Origin: Pseudoneurospora amorphoporcata | Lineage: Eukaryota; Ascomycota; Sordariomycetes; Sordariales; Sordariaceae | Direction: 5' to 3' | DNA: 24,266 nt | NCBI GenBank assembly: GCA_033297205.1 | Contig: MU859382.1 | Location: 1-24,266, forward strand | Notes under the pieces: model-generated | Databases searched by the model: none | What the model saw: only the letters and a program-made list of their open reading frames with translations | Told to the model about the DNA's origin: nothing | Made by a program: the position numbers and the translations under genes | Shown: positions 1 through 9,183 of the stretch, piece after piece | Layout: each line of letters begins with the position of its first letter | Position numbering within the stretch: position 1 is the first letter of the stretch

Positions 1-1
1 T

Positions 2-1307
2 CCGGACCCGCTAGCGACGGTGCGGTACTCGTGCGTCTACTGGGTTGATCACTTGTGTGACTCGGTTTCTGGCACGAACACAAAACGGCATGATCGTTTA
101 CAGGCTGAAGAGGTTGTCCATACATTTTTGGAGACGAAGTACCTTTACTGGCTCGAAGCTCTAAGTCTACTCCAAGCTATGCCTGCGGGCGTTGTTGCTA
201 TCAGAAAGCTCGAGGGCCTACTAGTAAGTACAAGTCTAACTCCACACAAGGAACTTGGTCTAACTAAAGATATAGGGAGGTAATGATCAGTCGCAGTTGT
301 CAAAGCTTGTTTGGGATGCTTACCGGTTTGCTCTATCAAATAAGTCAATAATAGAGCAAGCTCCACTTCAAGCATACATATCAGCGCTTATATTTGCTCC
401 AAGGAATAGCTTGATAAAGAGGAATTTCAGAGCAGAAGAACCTGAATGGATTCGAACTAAGCCGGCTGTGGAATTAGATTGGAATGCATGCCTCCAGACC
501 CTAGAAGGCCATCGCAACTCTGTTCGCTCCGTGGCCTTCTCGCCTGATGGCCAGCGGCTTGCGTCCGGTTCGGACGACAACACGATCAAGATCTGGGATC
601 CGGCGTCGGGGAGCTGCCTCCAGACCCTAGGAGGCCATCGCGGCTCTGTTGCATCAGTGGCATTCTCGCCTGATGGCCAGCGGCTTGCGTCCGGTTCGGA
701 CGACGAAATGATCAAGATCTGGGATCCGGCGTCGGGGAGCTGCCTCCAGACCCTAGAAGGCCATTGCTACTCTGTTCGCTCCGTGGCCTTCTCGCCTGAT
801 GGCCAGCGGCTTGCGTCCGGTTCGTACGACGACACGATCAAGATCTGGGATCCGGCGTCGGGGAGCTGCCTCCAGACCCTAACAGGCCATAGCGGCACCA
901 TTAATTCCGTGGCCTTCTCGCCTGATGGCCAGCGGCTTGCGTCCGGTTCGTCGAACCACACGATCAAGATCTGGGATCCGGCGTCGAGGAGCTGCCTCCA
1001 AACGATTCCTACTAGTACTGTGATAACCGATATCTCGTTTGACCCTACCAGTCGCTACCTACTTACCAACATTGGACGTATTAACATAGTTACAGAAACT
1101 ACCGAAAGCCGAGTTGTACTAGATAATCCAGAGAGCCATAGCTATAGCTTGGGAGAGGATAGGTCTTGGATTACTTGTAACGGCCAGAACGTACTCTGGC
1201 TGCCACCGAATTACCGAGCGTCTATATGTGATGTCCAGGGACGGATGATATCCATCAGCACCGCATCAGGACTGGTTTGGTTTATTGGTTTCTCGCAAGA
1301 CATATAA
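2..1307 (+). pseudogene. NACHT-WD40 NLR receptor, C-terminal part, with a frameshift
   Basis: This is the 3' end of a fungal STAND/NLR receptor of the HET-E/HNWD type; the NACHT domain lies off the left edge. The first reading frame (from base 2) carries the post-NACHT helical region, with the motifs RYSCVYWVDHLCDS and KYLYWLEALSLL, and ends at TAA 281-283. The next frame resumes immediately with DAYRFALSNKSIIEQAPLQAY and EEPEWI, then four WD40 repeats (489-992), a degenerate fifth blade and a C-terminal tail ending at TAA 1305-1307. The two halves join if one base in the run GGGAGG (275-280) is extra. No splice signals explain the change of frame, so this is an indel or an assembly error. 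WD40 propellers in this family are the ligand-sensing part of receptors that trigger incompatibility or cell death. The family assignment is firm; whether the gene is dead depends on that one base. Confidence 0.85.
489..992 (+). repeat. Four tandem 126-bp WD40 units
   Basis: Units start at 489, 615, 741 and 867, each exactly 126 bp (42 residues), and are nearly identical. The framework (CLQTL.GH, SVAFSPDGQRLASGS, IKIWDPAS) is constant. Changes cluster at two spots: the residues after GH (RNSVR, RGSVA, CYSVR, SGTIN with their preceding residue) and the turn before TIKIW (DDN, DDE, YDD, SNH). High identity with clustered variation is what unequal crossing-over plus selection on the binding face would give. 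Confidence 0.95.
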
Positions 1308-1514
1308 TGTATTCTGTCGTTTTCAATTCCTGTCTCTCTATTTCTTTTTTCTAGCGTGCCACCAGAAGGGTCTGGGAGGACAGGCAAACTTATAGGAAGT
1401 TTTGTAAATTCTGGTACCTTCTACTGTTGTCAAGATGACGTATTCCATTACGAAGAAGCAAGACTATTTCATCCCTCGACTCTCCTTTTGTAGGTACTTG
1501 TGCGGTCTAGATGC

Positions 1515-1629
1515 CACGGGATTAACCCGTGACTGCCCAGTTATCACTGGGTTAGCCTGTGACATTGTCGCACTGCACGTCCGCGCACACGGACTGGCCT
1601 GTCTGGGCTCTCGCCCATATAGCCAGTCC
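1515..1629. other. Chain of short perfect hairpins downstream of the WD40 gene
   Basis: Four inverted repeats follow one another: CACGGG/CCCGTG (1515-1531, loop ATTAA); CCCAGT/ACTGGG (1536-1551, loop TATC); GTCCG/CGGAC (1579-1594, loop of 6); and GGACTGGC/GCCAGTCC (1591-1629) enclosing GGGC/GCCC (1605-1616). The third and fourth share bases, so they are mutually exclusive. There is no convincing coding potential here. It could be a structured non-coding RNA, a 3' UTR structure or a decayed foldback element. Confidence 0.5.
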
Positions 1630-1779
1630 CCTACGCACATCCTCCTTTTCTCTCCTTCGCACAACAACGCATATCTTACCATACCCCTAACGGTGCCCTC
1701 TCGCCCCGTGATATGAGGGGAACCTCGTGATGATGCTCAGCGCCATCGGCAGTTCCAGGGTTGGCTCGGTTAGCTTGAT

Positions 1780-1946
1780 GGCGCGAGAGGGGTTCGGGTA
1801 AGTTGTGCCAGTGGCTAAGAGTCTGACCGAGGTGAGTTTCGCGGCCGGAGGCCGCCAGGCACTCATAAGGCTGATGCCAAGCGTTGAGGTTCTGTTCAGT
1901 CTCGGAAACCCTAACCCACAACTGTAGGCAAATGTCCGTGTGACAC
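1780..1946 (+). repeat. Dispersed repeat, copy A
   Basis: This stretch matches 16031-16207 in the same orientation. Matching blocks are a GAGGGG-TTCGGGTAAGT-GTGCC block near the start, a GGCC-GAGGCC-CCA block in the middle, and AATGTCCGTGTGACAC at the end (copy B has AATGTCCGTATGACAC). The blocks are separated by poorly matching sequence, so the copies are old. No conserved reading frame is shared. The terminal block recurs inverted near 22595, linking this family to the LTR-like segment there. Confidence 0.55.
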
Positions 1947-2059
1947 CTTTAGACGGGGCCGACAGAGGGGAGCCGAACCTTCGGCTCCGTTGTTTCGGCC
2001 TCTATCCTATTGGCTAGCTAATCTGCTTACATGAGTGATCCTTGATTGGATCGTAACAC
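1922..2059 (-). mobile_element. LTR-like end segment
   Basis: Read on the minus strand this segment begins TGTTACGATCCAATCAA at 2059. The same start, with one TG to TA change, opens the LTR at 14395. It contains a strong nested hairpin: GGCCGA/TCGGCC (1957-1962 with 1995-2000) enclosing GGAGCCGAA/TTCGGCTCC (1969-1988, loop of 2). The other end is not defined; it may run into the dispersed repeat. Calling it an LTR rests on the shared terminus and is tentative. Confidence 0.4.
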
Positions 2060-2221
2060 CATTATGGTCAAAACATCAAGCACACGCCGGTCACGAGTCA
2101 CGAGTCTTAGCCAGTCAACTTACCGTGGGGCAGGGGGAAGAGATCTTGTTCATTCGTGAGATCGTGAGATGAGGGTATCGGACTAGTCGATAGCGTGCCT
2201 CACTTAAGTACAATCCGTGCT

Positions 2222-2592
2222 CTATGTACTTTGTAACATACCCGTCCAAGACTTTCCACCACTATCACCGTACGTCGCCCTCATTATCGCCTGCACCATG
2301 TCCTTGAACAGCTCCGTCTTGACCTCTGCTACCATCTCCCATCTCAGTTCGGCCATCAGTTCCTCCTTGATCTCCCGCCGCATCTCTTCCATCAAGTCGT
2401 CCCGCATGTCGGCCCACAACTGCGACTGCTGCTCCTCCGTCTTCTCTATTATAAGCTCCTACGCCTCGCCAAACAATTTGTCTTCCAATTCCCATCGCGC
2501 ATTATCTATGTCCTGGTCGATTTTACCCTCCACATGACCGATGATGTCATCTTCCTCCCGCAACAAAAAATCTTGGCGCCAAGTGTTAGTGT
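2222..2592 (-). pseudogene. Relic of a charged, helical (coiled-coil-like) protein
   Basis: A minus-strand frame runs from about 2592 to TAA at 2222-2224, interrupted by one TAG (2459-2461). It reads as an amphipathic, highly charged helix, for example EEMRREIKEELMAELRWEM and VKTELFKDMVQAIM, preceded by LLREEDDIIGHVEGKID. The regular spacing of charged and aliphatic residues over more than 90 residues is unlikely by chance and argues for former coding use, though the family is not recognised. The LINE begins just beyond its upstream end, so LINE insertion may have cut the gene. A gag-like or accessory protein of another element is an alternative. Confidence 0.45.
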
Positions 2593-2675
2593 TAACGCTA
2601 GGTTGCCCGCAAAACCATTAACACCACCAAAATCGCCGTTTTCACGGTCGATATATCAACAACCGCAACGACGAA

Positions 2676-4268
2676 ATGTCTACGCCTTCGCCCCCTGGGG
2701 CCCCCAAACCATCGCCGCCGGCTATAATGCCGGTTACCCCTCTGCCGGACACCCTTTGCGTCCCGCCCCCGCCCTCTACGACGGCGCAGTCGGCCAAGAG
2801 AGCCCGGACTGCAGACGAGGAAGTCCGTCCCGCCCATACCACCACCACCTCCCCTACTACTTCCGGCCCCATTACGTCCTCCACTGAGACCTTCATCTCT
2901 GAAGCTCTCGCAAAAGTGGAGGTCTACCGCCTCTTCGCCGCCGCCCTTAACACCGAACACGCCCGCGTCTCCGTCGTCTCGCCCGCTCACGCACGTAAAG
3001 CTAACCGCCTCGCACGGACCATCTCTATTACCCTGCAGAAAAGTTCTACTTCACTGCTCTCGCCTACCCCGGACTCCACCGCCACAGCAAACAAGAAGGT
3101 TTCTACTTCCTCCGCTCCGACCAGCAAAGGAAAGGGGCCCATTTTCTTCGCAGAAGCTGCCGCCCGCAGTGCGAATTCCACTCCCGCCGCCCGCTCTACT
3201 CCCTACTCACACCCCAGCCCCACCCGTAAGGCTACACTGTCCTAAAGCCCCACCCGTAAGGCTACGCTGCCCCAAAGTAACGGCCGCGTCTTTCTCCAAC
3301 TAGATAGGGACTCCCCTTTCGCTATTAACGACACCTTCGCCATTCGCAAAGAGGTTTAGTCTCTTCTCCGCCTCGCCCCCACTGACATCCCCGGCTGCCA
3401 TAAGGTCCCCTCTAGCTTCGCCCTCGTACCTAAAGATAACGCTGTCCGCAAGACCCTTCTAGATTACAAAGAGGAGATTGGTACTCGTTTTAGCTGCGTC
3501 CAAATAGAAGTGCCCAAGAAATGGGTCACCTACGCCGTCCAGAATGTGCCTATAACGATGCGGATCGGTAGCGCCCCTATCGACACTACCACTTCTATTA
3601 AGGATAAGGTCCTCGTCCAAACCGGCTGAGAGCCTATCGCCCTCCGTCCCTCCCAGTATTATCAACCTGGCGAGGCCTATACAACCTAGCTTATCTCCTT
3701 TGACAGGCCTATCTCCCCCTTCCGCCTCTTCGACGTGAGCAACAGTAGCCGCCTCGTCCAAAAACGCCGCCCGCTAGACCAATATACAAAATACTTCGAA
3801 TAGCATAGCTGTAGAGGGTGCGCTCGCGCCGCTAAATACCTACAATGCGGACATACTGCTCACGATGAATATAACCGTCACATTCAATACACTAACTGCC
3901 GTAGCCCTTTTAAGTCTACCTATACCGAGTGCCCTATGCGCCCAAAGCGCCAAGGAGATACCGTCACCCGCCCGACCCCCTAACAACGGACGAAGATTCG
4001 CCGTGAAGGTGGTATTCTTTTCTCTAGGAAATACGACCGCGTCGCCCCCTCCAACAGCTAGGAAAGTACTACTACGTCTTCTAACGAGCTGCCCAGCCAC
4101 AGTTCCGTACCCTCCGGCCCCGAGAACTCCGATAGCTTAGACTAGAGCCAGCTCTCAACAGATGAGGATATAATTGTTGTCTAGTTGAGAGAGTGTACGT
4201 CCTTTGACAACGCAGTCCGCTGCTCTAGCCGCTACAAAACGCCCTCCAAGAGGGCCGCTGGCTTATGA
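2676..4268 (+). pseudogene. LINE ORF1 (gag-like, zinc knuckle)
   Basis: ORF1 encodes the nucleic-acid-binding protein of the element. From ATG 2676 it begins with a Pro/Ser/Thr/Ala-rich low-complexity region (to about 3245). A conserved gag-like region follows (FAIRKE near 3343, VPKKWVTYAVQNVP near 3510). Cys/His clusters around 3810-3950 (CRGC, YLQCGHTAH, NCRSPFKSTYTECPMRPKR) look like zinc knuckles. In-frame stops include TAA 3243, TAG 3357 and TGA 3627. The ORF ends at TGA 4266-4268, overlapping the ORF2 start codon as ATGA, an arrangement suited to stop-restart translation. It is non-functional as it stands. Confidence 0.75.
3216..3275 (+). repeat. 30-bp tandem duplication inside LINE ORF1
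   Basis: Units 3216-3245 and 3246-3275 differ only by three transitions. One of them turns CAA (second copy) into TAA (first copy), creating the first nonsense codon of ORF1. The duplication keeps the frame. It acts as a built-in record of C to T change. Confidence 0.85.
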
Positions 4269-6637
4269 ATAGACACTCAACCCCCTCTCGCGATAGCCTG
4301 AATAATTCTAGACTACGTATCTTTCAGGCTAATATAGCACGAGCACGCGATACGTACGAAATTGCCCTTCAAGCTACTAGTGAGGCTGGAGCGGACGTGA
4401 TTATAATCTAAGAGCCACGGGCGTAGTTTTACGAAGGCCGCTTTGGTATTCCCGAGCACCTCCTCTACGCTCTTTACACTCCTATCCGCACATAGATAGG
4501 GGAGACTGTTACCTACCTACGCGTTACTACGTACGTTCGCAAGGAAATGGCAGCAGGAGGATTCACACTCGGCTATACTAGAGATTTACTATGGGTAGAT
4601 ATACAGGGTGTCACTTTCGTTAATATTTACCGCCGGTCAAACGATACTTCGGCCTTTGAGCTCCTGTAAAATTGGCAACCTACGATAAGGACACTCTTCG
4701 CTAGCGACTTTAATGCCAAACACCACACCTAGCAACCTAGAGCGGAAATATCGGAAGGTGCTACGCGAATTATTAACTACGTTATAGAGTATAGCCTTAA
4801 CTTGCTAACAGCTCCTAGCGTTCCTACGTACAATTGTGGTAATATTATCGACTTTACCTTTTCGAATATATTGCTCTGCTCGACAAGAATTGCCCTAGAG
4901 GCGGATTGCGGCTCTGATTACTAAGTTTGCATTACGGATATCCCTACCCAACCGGTAGAGCCTCCCCGCCGTCGGCTGGTACTTTGTGAAGACCCAGAGG
5001 CTATTAGGCTTTATGTAAAAAACGTTTCGTTCCTTATAGGTTTGGTCCCGCTCCTCCCTACTAGCGAGGATTCCCTAGAAAGACTCGACGAGCTTGCCGA
5101 GGCCCTTAGTAACGTCCTTACGGAGGCCCTCCAAATCTCTTACAAGCCTTCGAGATTTAAAAAGAACGCAAAGTAGTGGAATAAGACGTATGTGCAAGCC
5201 TTTAGAATGTTCCGCAACTATCGGTATAACAATCCGAATCCTATCCCTTAAAGGATAGAAGCTTTTCGGTAGGAGTTTAAGAGGGTAGTTAAAGAAGTAA
5301 AGTAGTTATTTTTCGACGACCTCATTATAAAAGCGCAAAACGATAAGGACATCTTTCGGATTGTAGCGTGGTACAAGCCTTACGACCGAATGGAGGCTCC
5401 TCTACTAGTTATTAATGGGTAGACCGTGATTGAGCTAGAAGCTAAGGCGGAGGCCCTCCGTACAGCCCTTCTAGAAAGGAACAACGAAGAGGAAGATCTT
5501 AAGACTGGCTAGGTACCTACGGTACTACGCCGTCGCCTACCTTAGTCGTCCGTTGTCTACGCGGATGAAGTTTACAAAACTCTTTGCGGTTCTAACAATA
5601 CGTCCCTAGGCACCGACGGCATTACGGTCCGCATATTGAAGGCATCCTAGGAATCTATTAAAGACTCTATCCTGCGGCTCTATCAGGGTTGCGTTACTAC
5701 CGGCTACCACCCCTAAGTCTTTCAACAAGTAGAGGTGGTTATGATACCAAAACTTGGGAAAGACCAAACGACGGCCAAGGGATGGCGGCCTATCTTACTC
5801 TTGTCTTGCCTTGGAAAAGGTATCGAACGCTTCGTTGGTAGGCGGATCGCTTGGATAGCTATTTCTAATAGGGTCTTAAATCTCTAGCAAGCTGGCGCCC
5901 TCCCGAGGCGTTCGGCTATTAACATTATAGAAGCTCTAATTCACGATATCGAAGCTGCACTCGACAAAGGACTTGTTGCTACACTAGTAGCTATGGATGT
6001 CAAAAGTGCCTTTAATACTATTCTAGTAAATAGGTTAGTTTTACGTTTGCGGGAGCAAGGGTGGCCAGATTGCGTGGTCCGCTGGGTTGAGTCTTTTATA
6101 ACGGACTGTATGGCTTGCGTTCGATATTCGGAAGTAACTACTCTAATGCGCCGTTTTAGATGTAGGCTCCTTTAAGGCTCACCTGCCTCGCTAATTATCT
6201 ACCTACTCTACACGGAGCTAGTCCATCGCCTCGGGGAGAGCGAAGCGTAGTATTTTGGATATATAAACGACTGCGCAGTCCTTATTACTAGTTCTTTAAA
6301 CGAAGAGGTTGTAGAGAAGGCCCAACGAGAGTTGGACGCTATAGTCTAGTAGAGAGTAGACAACGCTGTCGACTTCTCCCCAGACAAGACTAAAATTCAG
6401 TTTTTCTCCAAGAAAAGACTAACTACGCCTTTCCCGACCATTAAACACAGAGGAATTGAGGTAACTATATAGCTAGCAATGCGTTAGCTAGGGATTTAGC
6501 TCCACAGCAAGCTGAACTGGAAGCACTATATCGAGTATAGGCTCGCCTCCGCCAAGCAGGTGGTCCGCCACATACGCGGTCTCAACAGAGTCTACCACGG
6601 CGCTCCTCCAAACTCCATAATAAAGGCTATAAAAGCT
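4265..6637 (+). pseudogene. LINE ORF2 (endonuclease / reverse transcriptase), RIP-inactivated
   Basis: ORF2 would encode the apurinic-type endonuclease and reverse transcriptase. In one constant frame from ATG 4265 are: an EEP endonuclease region (IFQANIARARDTYEIALQA near 4318, FASDFNAKHH near 4705, GSD near 4913); a linker; then RT with KGWRPILLLSCLGKGIERF (about 5780), AMDVKSAFN (about 5990), GSPASLIIYLLYTEL (about 6176) and the catalytic box as YINDC (6260-6274). The first catalytic Asp of the usual YxDD box is Asn (AAC), a G to A change. More than twenty in-frame stops occur, all TAA or TAG among those read, and no frameshift was found. RT homology ends near 6630 (VVRHIRGLNRVYHGAP), so the RNase H domain is missing. 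Confidence 0.85.
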
Positions 6638-6640
6638 ATC

Positions 6641-6752
6641 GTAACAGTCACTAACAGCCGTAACAATCGCTAACAGCGACAATCGCTAACAGCCGTGACA
6701 ATTGCTAATAGTCGTAACAGTCGTTAACAGTCGCTAGCAATTGACAGCAATT
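6641..6752. repeat. Short-period tandem repeat at the LINE truncation point
   Basis: Roughly twelve degenerate units of 9-10 bp resembling GTAACAGTC / GCTAACAGCC follow the end of RT homology directly. They could be the simple-repeat tail of the element, or local expansion at the break. Downstream (6753-6870) the motifs GTGCGATTGA and CCCTGTAAAGTGCG each occur twice. Confidence 0.7.
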
Positions 6753-7109
6753 AAGTGCGATTGAGATAGTCGCTCAATTGAGTGCGATTGAACAATATGC
6801 GACCGTGCCGCTAACTGCCCTGTAAAGTGCGCTGTAAAATGCCCTGTAAAGTGCGATATGGGGGTGCACATCTGGTTTGGGCACTGCGGTCTGATGTTAT
6901 ATATAAAAGAATAGTAATGCCTAGATTTCTAGGTAAAACTTTCGAAAGAATACATATAACATCTATAGCCGCGCGAGGGTTAAGGATATATGTGAGGAAA
7001 AAAGTAGATTACGGTCCGAGTAGAGTTTTCTAACGGTGCGAGTAGAGTTTCTTATAATCTATTACAGAAATAGCAGACTACATACTCACATCAACCGGTA
7101 CCCTAGGCG
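6753..7109. other. AT-rich stretch without a recognised gene
   Basis: The only structure seen is duplicated short motifs: GAGTAGAGTTT at about 7017 and 7040, and a small perfect inverted repeat CCTAGA/TCTAGG near 6919. No open frame here resembles a known protein. Its position between LINE remains and the 16-bp repeats suggests decayed transposon sequence. Confidence 0.4.
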
Positions 7110-7189
7110 CCTATTCAATGAGCTTCCTATTCAACGAGCTTCCTATTCAACGCGCTTCCTATTCAACGCGCTTCCTATTCAACGACACT
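7110..7189 (+). repeat. Five tandem 16-bp units
   Basis: Units start at 7110, 7126, 7142, 7158 and 7174. The consensus is CCTATTCAACGMGCTT; the last unit is diverged. Because 16 is not a multiple of three, short open frames across it cycle through frames and are not evidence of a protein. This looks like a minisatellite. Confidence 0.9.
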
Positions 7190-7675
7190 CCTTTCCTAGG
7201 TATTTCGCCTGCTCTGGTTTCAGGTTTTTCTCTTCCGTTATCACCACAGAATCACAGCCCTTTTCTACATCAACTTTGGTTCGTAGGACGGCGAGGTGAT
7301 TCGGTCATCTACAACCTCTAACTTAGACTACTAGCGCGCGTTATAGTGTGGTATACATAAGCAAATCGGGAAGCAGGCTGAAAGGCAACCAAATAATTAA
7401 TGCTATTGTGAGGAGACAGCAGAGCGGTACGCAGGTGCTGACACCAGAATGATCAATTAAGGTTCTACGAGAAGAAAAGGGAAGAAAGACTGGCCCGTAG
7501 GGCGGACCTTATCGCCTATCCTTTAAGGCCTTGCGCTAATATGGGTGCCTGACTGCCTGAGGCAGCCCTACGGTCTACGTATGTAATCGTATGGAGGCTG
7601 GAGGGGACCAGCGGGCTCTGGGCCTGCTGGTGCCTTGCCAGCTTAGCGTGCATTGCCGGCACTCGTCGTCTGGCC
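7190..7675. other. Intergenic stretch, no recognised gene
   Basis: No conserved reading frame was found before the NLR relic begins. A small palindrome CTGCCT-G-AGGCAG lies near 7551. The sequence between 7600 and 7675 may be a decayed upstream part of the NLR gene (a frame reading LASLACIAGTRRLANYV precedes the recognisable homology), but similarity there is weak. Confidence 0.35.
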
Positions 7676-9072
7676 AACTATGTGCCAGATGCTAGTACTG
7701 GGCGCCAGACCTGTGACAGCTATATTGACCTATATGAGAAGCAGTGGGGTACACTCTTTGGGAATACAGACTCCGGCCTACTAGACTACGATAATCGCAG
7801 CGTGATGACGACCTGGACGATATCGTTCGACAAGATCAAAGTGAGGGACAAGAACGCTGGGAATCTACTACGGCTTTGGGCTTTTCTCGATAATAGAGAG
7901 ATGTGGCACGGTCTACTGCAAGTGGCCAGAAATAACCAGGAGCAGTAGCCAAAATAGCTTCACGATATAGCAGACACCGAAGTTATATTTCTCAACATAG
8001 CAACACTACTACTCCGCTACTCTCTAATCGAGGCCTGAGAGTCCAAGCAAAGCAGCTATAGCATGCATCCGGTAGTGCATAGATGGATATCGCATATACA
8101 GAATGACGCTAAGAAGAGAGTGTTTCTACGGCTAACGGCAATGTTGATAAGATTTTCGGTGCCCGACCGTACGACTAAGTATGAGATGGATCACGAAAAT
8201 CATGGGAATCATGATATTGATTGAGGGATCCAGCTAACTGAAGCTGGAGGGGATCGCCAGCTATATAGAGCTGGAGGGGATCGCCAGCTATATAGAGCTG
8301 GCGATACAAAGAGGAGCAAGGTCTGCAAAGGAGGGGATTCTGGGTGGTGCCAGATCCGCTGTCAAAGAAGGGTGCAGGGCTCAGAGCCCTGCAGCGCAAA
8401 GGACTAGCGGTCTGTGCAGCAAACGAACGCAGAATCTTCTCACACTAAGAATTATTGGGTACTCCAGCGACGGCTTCTTCCTCATGCAGAGAGGTGCTTA
8501 TAGTGGATGGGAGAATTAAAAGGAGGAGAGTACAACATTGAAGACATTACCATCAGTCATGCAACACATAACTTGGGCCTTCTCTACTCGAATCAGGGCC
8601 GGCTAAAGGAGGCTGAAGCGATGTATCAGCGAGCGCTAGAAGGCTACGAGAAGGCGCTTGGACCAGATCATACGTCGACTCTGGGTACAGTTAACAACTT
8701 GGGCAACCTCTACTCGGCTCAGGGCCGGCTAAAGGAGGCTGATGCAATGTATCTGGATGTGCAGGTGATAGAGACAAGCAAGGCGAAGCTTGGGGCCAAC
8801 CACCCAAACACGCTAACAAGCATAGCCAACCTTGCTTTCACGTGGAATAGTCAAGGTCGACATGAAGATGCCCAGCGTTGATGCAAGACCATATTGAGGC
8901 TGAGGCGCAAGAGAGACACCCCAGTGATTTTGATAGTGACGAGCCAGTGTCCTCCAGCGACCTGCGATCTAGACTCCGGGACCTAATTGCAGCTCGCATA
9001 TCTTTGCAATTACGTCAGCTCACGGATTCGGGCCGCCGCCAAAAATCCAAGGGGATGAAGCCATTTTCTTAA
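7676..9072 (+). pseudogene. NLR-TPR gene relic, paralogue of the 16483-19835 gene
   Basis: From about 7676 it parallels the post-NB-ARC region of the gene at 18540-19530: DSYIDLYEKQW, TTWTISFDKIKV, GNLLRLWAFLDNREMWH, LLRYSLIEA, YSMHPVVHRWI, KKRVFLRL. Two TPR units follow (8558-8683 and 8684-8757 on). Relative to the paralogue, Trp codons have become TAG (after NNQEQ near 7946, again a few codons later, and near 8503) and one Arg codon CGA has become TGA near 8037, all C:G to T:A changes. A 264-bp insertion splits the gene at 8180-8443. A 1-nt shift near 8876 separates a TPR-like tail (GANHPNTLTSIANLAFTWNSQ) from LMQDHIEAEAQERHPSDFD. The NB-ARC core is missing. The C-terminal tail differs from that of the paralogue. 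Confidence 0.8.
8180..8443. mobile_element. 264-bp MITE-like insertion in the NLR-TPR relic
   Basis: The sequence ACTAAG flanks the insert on both sides (8174-8179 and 8444-8449), as a 6-bp target duplication. The paralogous gene has no insert here, and reading resumes in frame with YWVL once the insert and one ACTAAG are skipped. The ends are weakly inverted (TGAGATGGAT against TGAGAAGATT). Inside are a 27-bp direct repeat (8242-8268, 8269-8295), a perfect 9-bp hairpin GCAGGGCTC-A-GAGCCCTGC (8374-8392) and GCCAGCT/AGCTGGC hairpins. It has no coding capacity and is probably a non-autonomous DNA transposon. Confidence 0.7.
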
Positions 9073-9183
9073 ATTGTGCCAGCCACAAACTACCTTATAA
9101 CGCGCTCGAAACAAATGTTAACGGGCGTGTGGGAGCTTCACCGGGATCCCGAGACTGTAGCTCCGGTACCATAGTGCTTATGA

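Larger units (their letters stand above)
2600..6637 (+). mobile_element. RIP-mutated Tad-like non-LTR retrotransposon (LINE), 3' truncated
   Basis: The element holds ORF1 (2676-4268) and ORF2 (4265-6637) in the order typical of the fungal Tad1 clade. The approximate 5' limit is the point where the opposite-strand relic ends. The 3' limit is where reverse-transcriptase homology stops and the 6641 tandem repeats start; the RNase H and C-terminal parts are absent. Both ORFs stay in a constant frame but carry many TAA/TAG codons, consistent with CpA to TpA mutation. The sequence is rich in TpA and poor in CAG/TGG. Confidence 0.85.

Noticed and set aside
368..967. Minus-strand frames with repeated EPDASRWPSGE
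   Set aside because: Antisense of the WD40 units; no independent coding evidence.
489..992. Regular tandem repeats considered as a CRISPR array
   Set aside because: Units are 126 bp, contiguous without spacers and in frame as WD40 blades; likewise the 102-bp units at 22811-23152 are ankyrin repeats.
2598..2990. Minus-strand Gly/Arg-rich frames
   Set aside because: Antisense of the Pro/Ala/Ser-rich N-terminus of LINE ORF1.
7036..7321. Plus-strand frames with repeated ELPIQRASYSTRF
   Set aside because: Produced by the 16-bp minisatellite, which cycles frames; not evidence of a protein.
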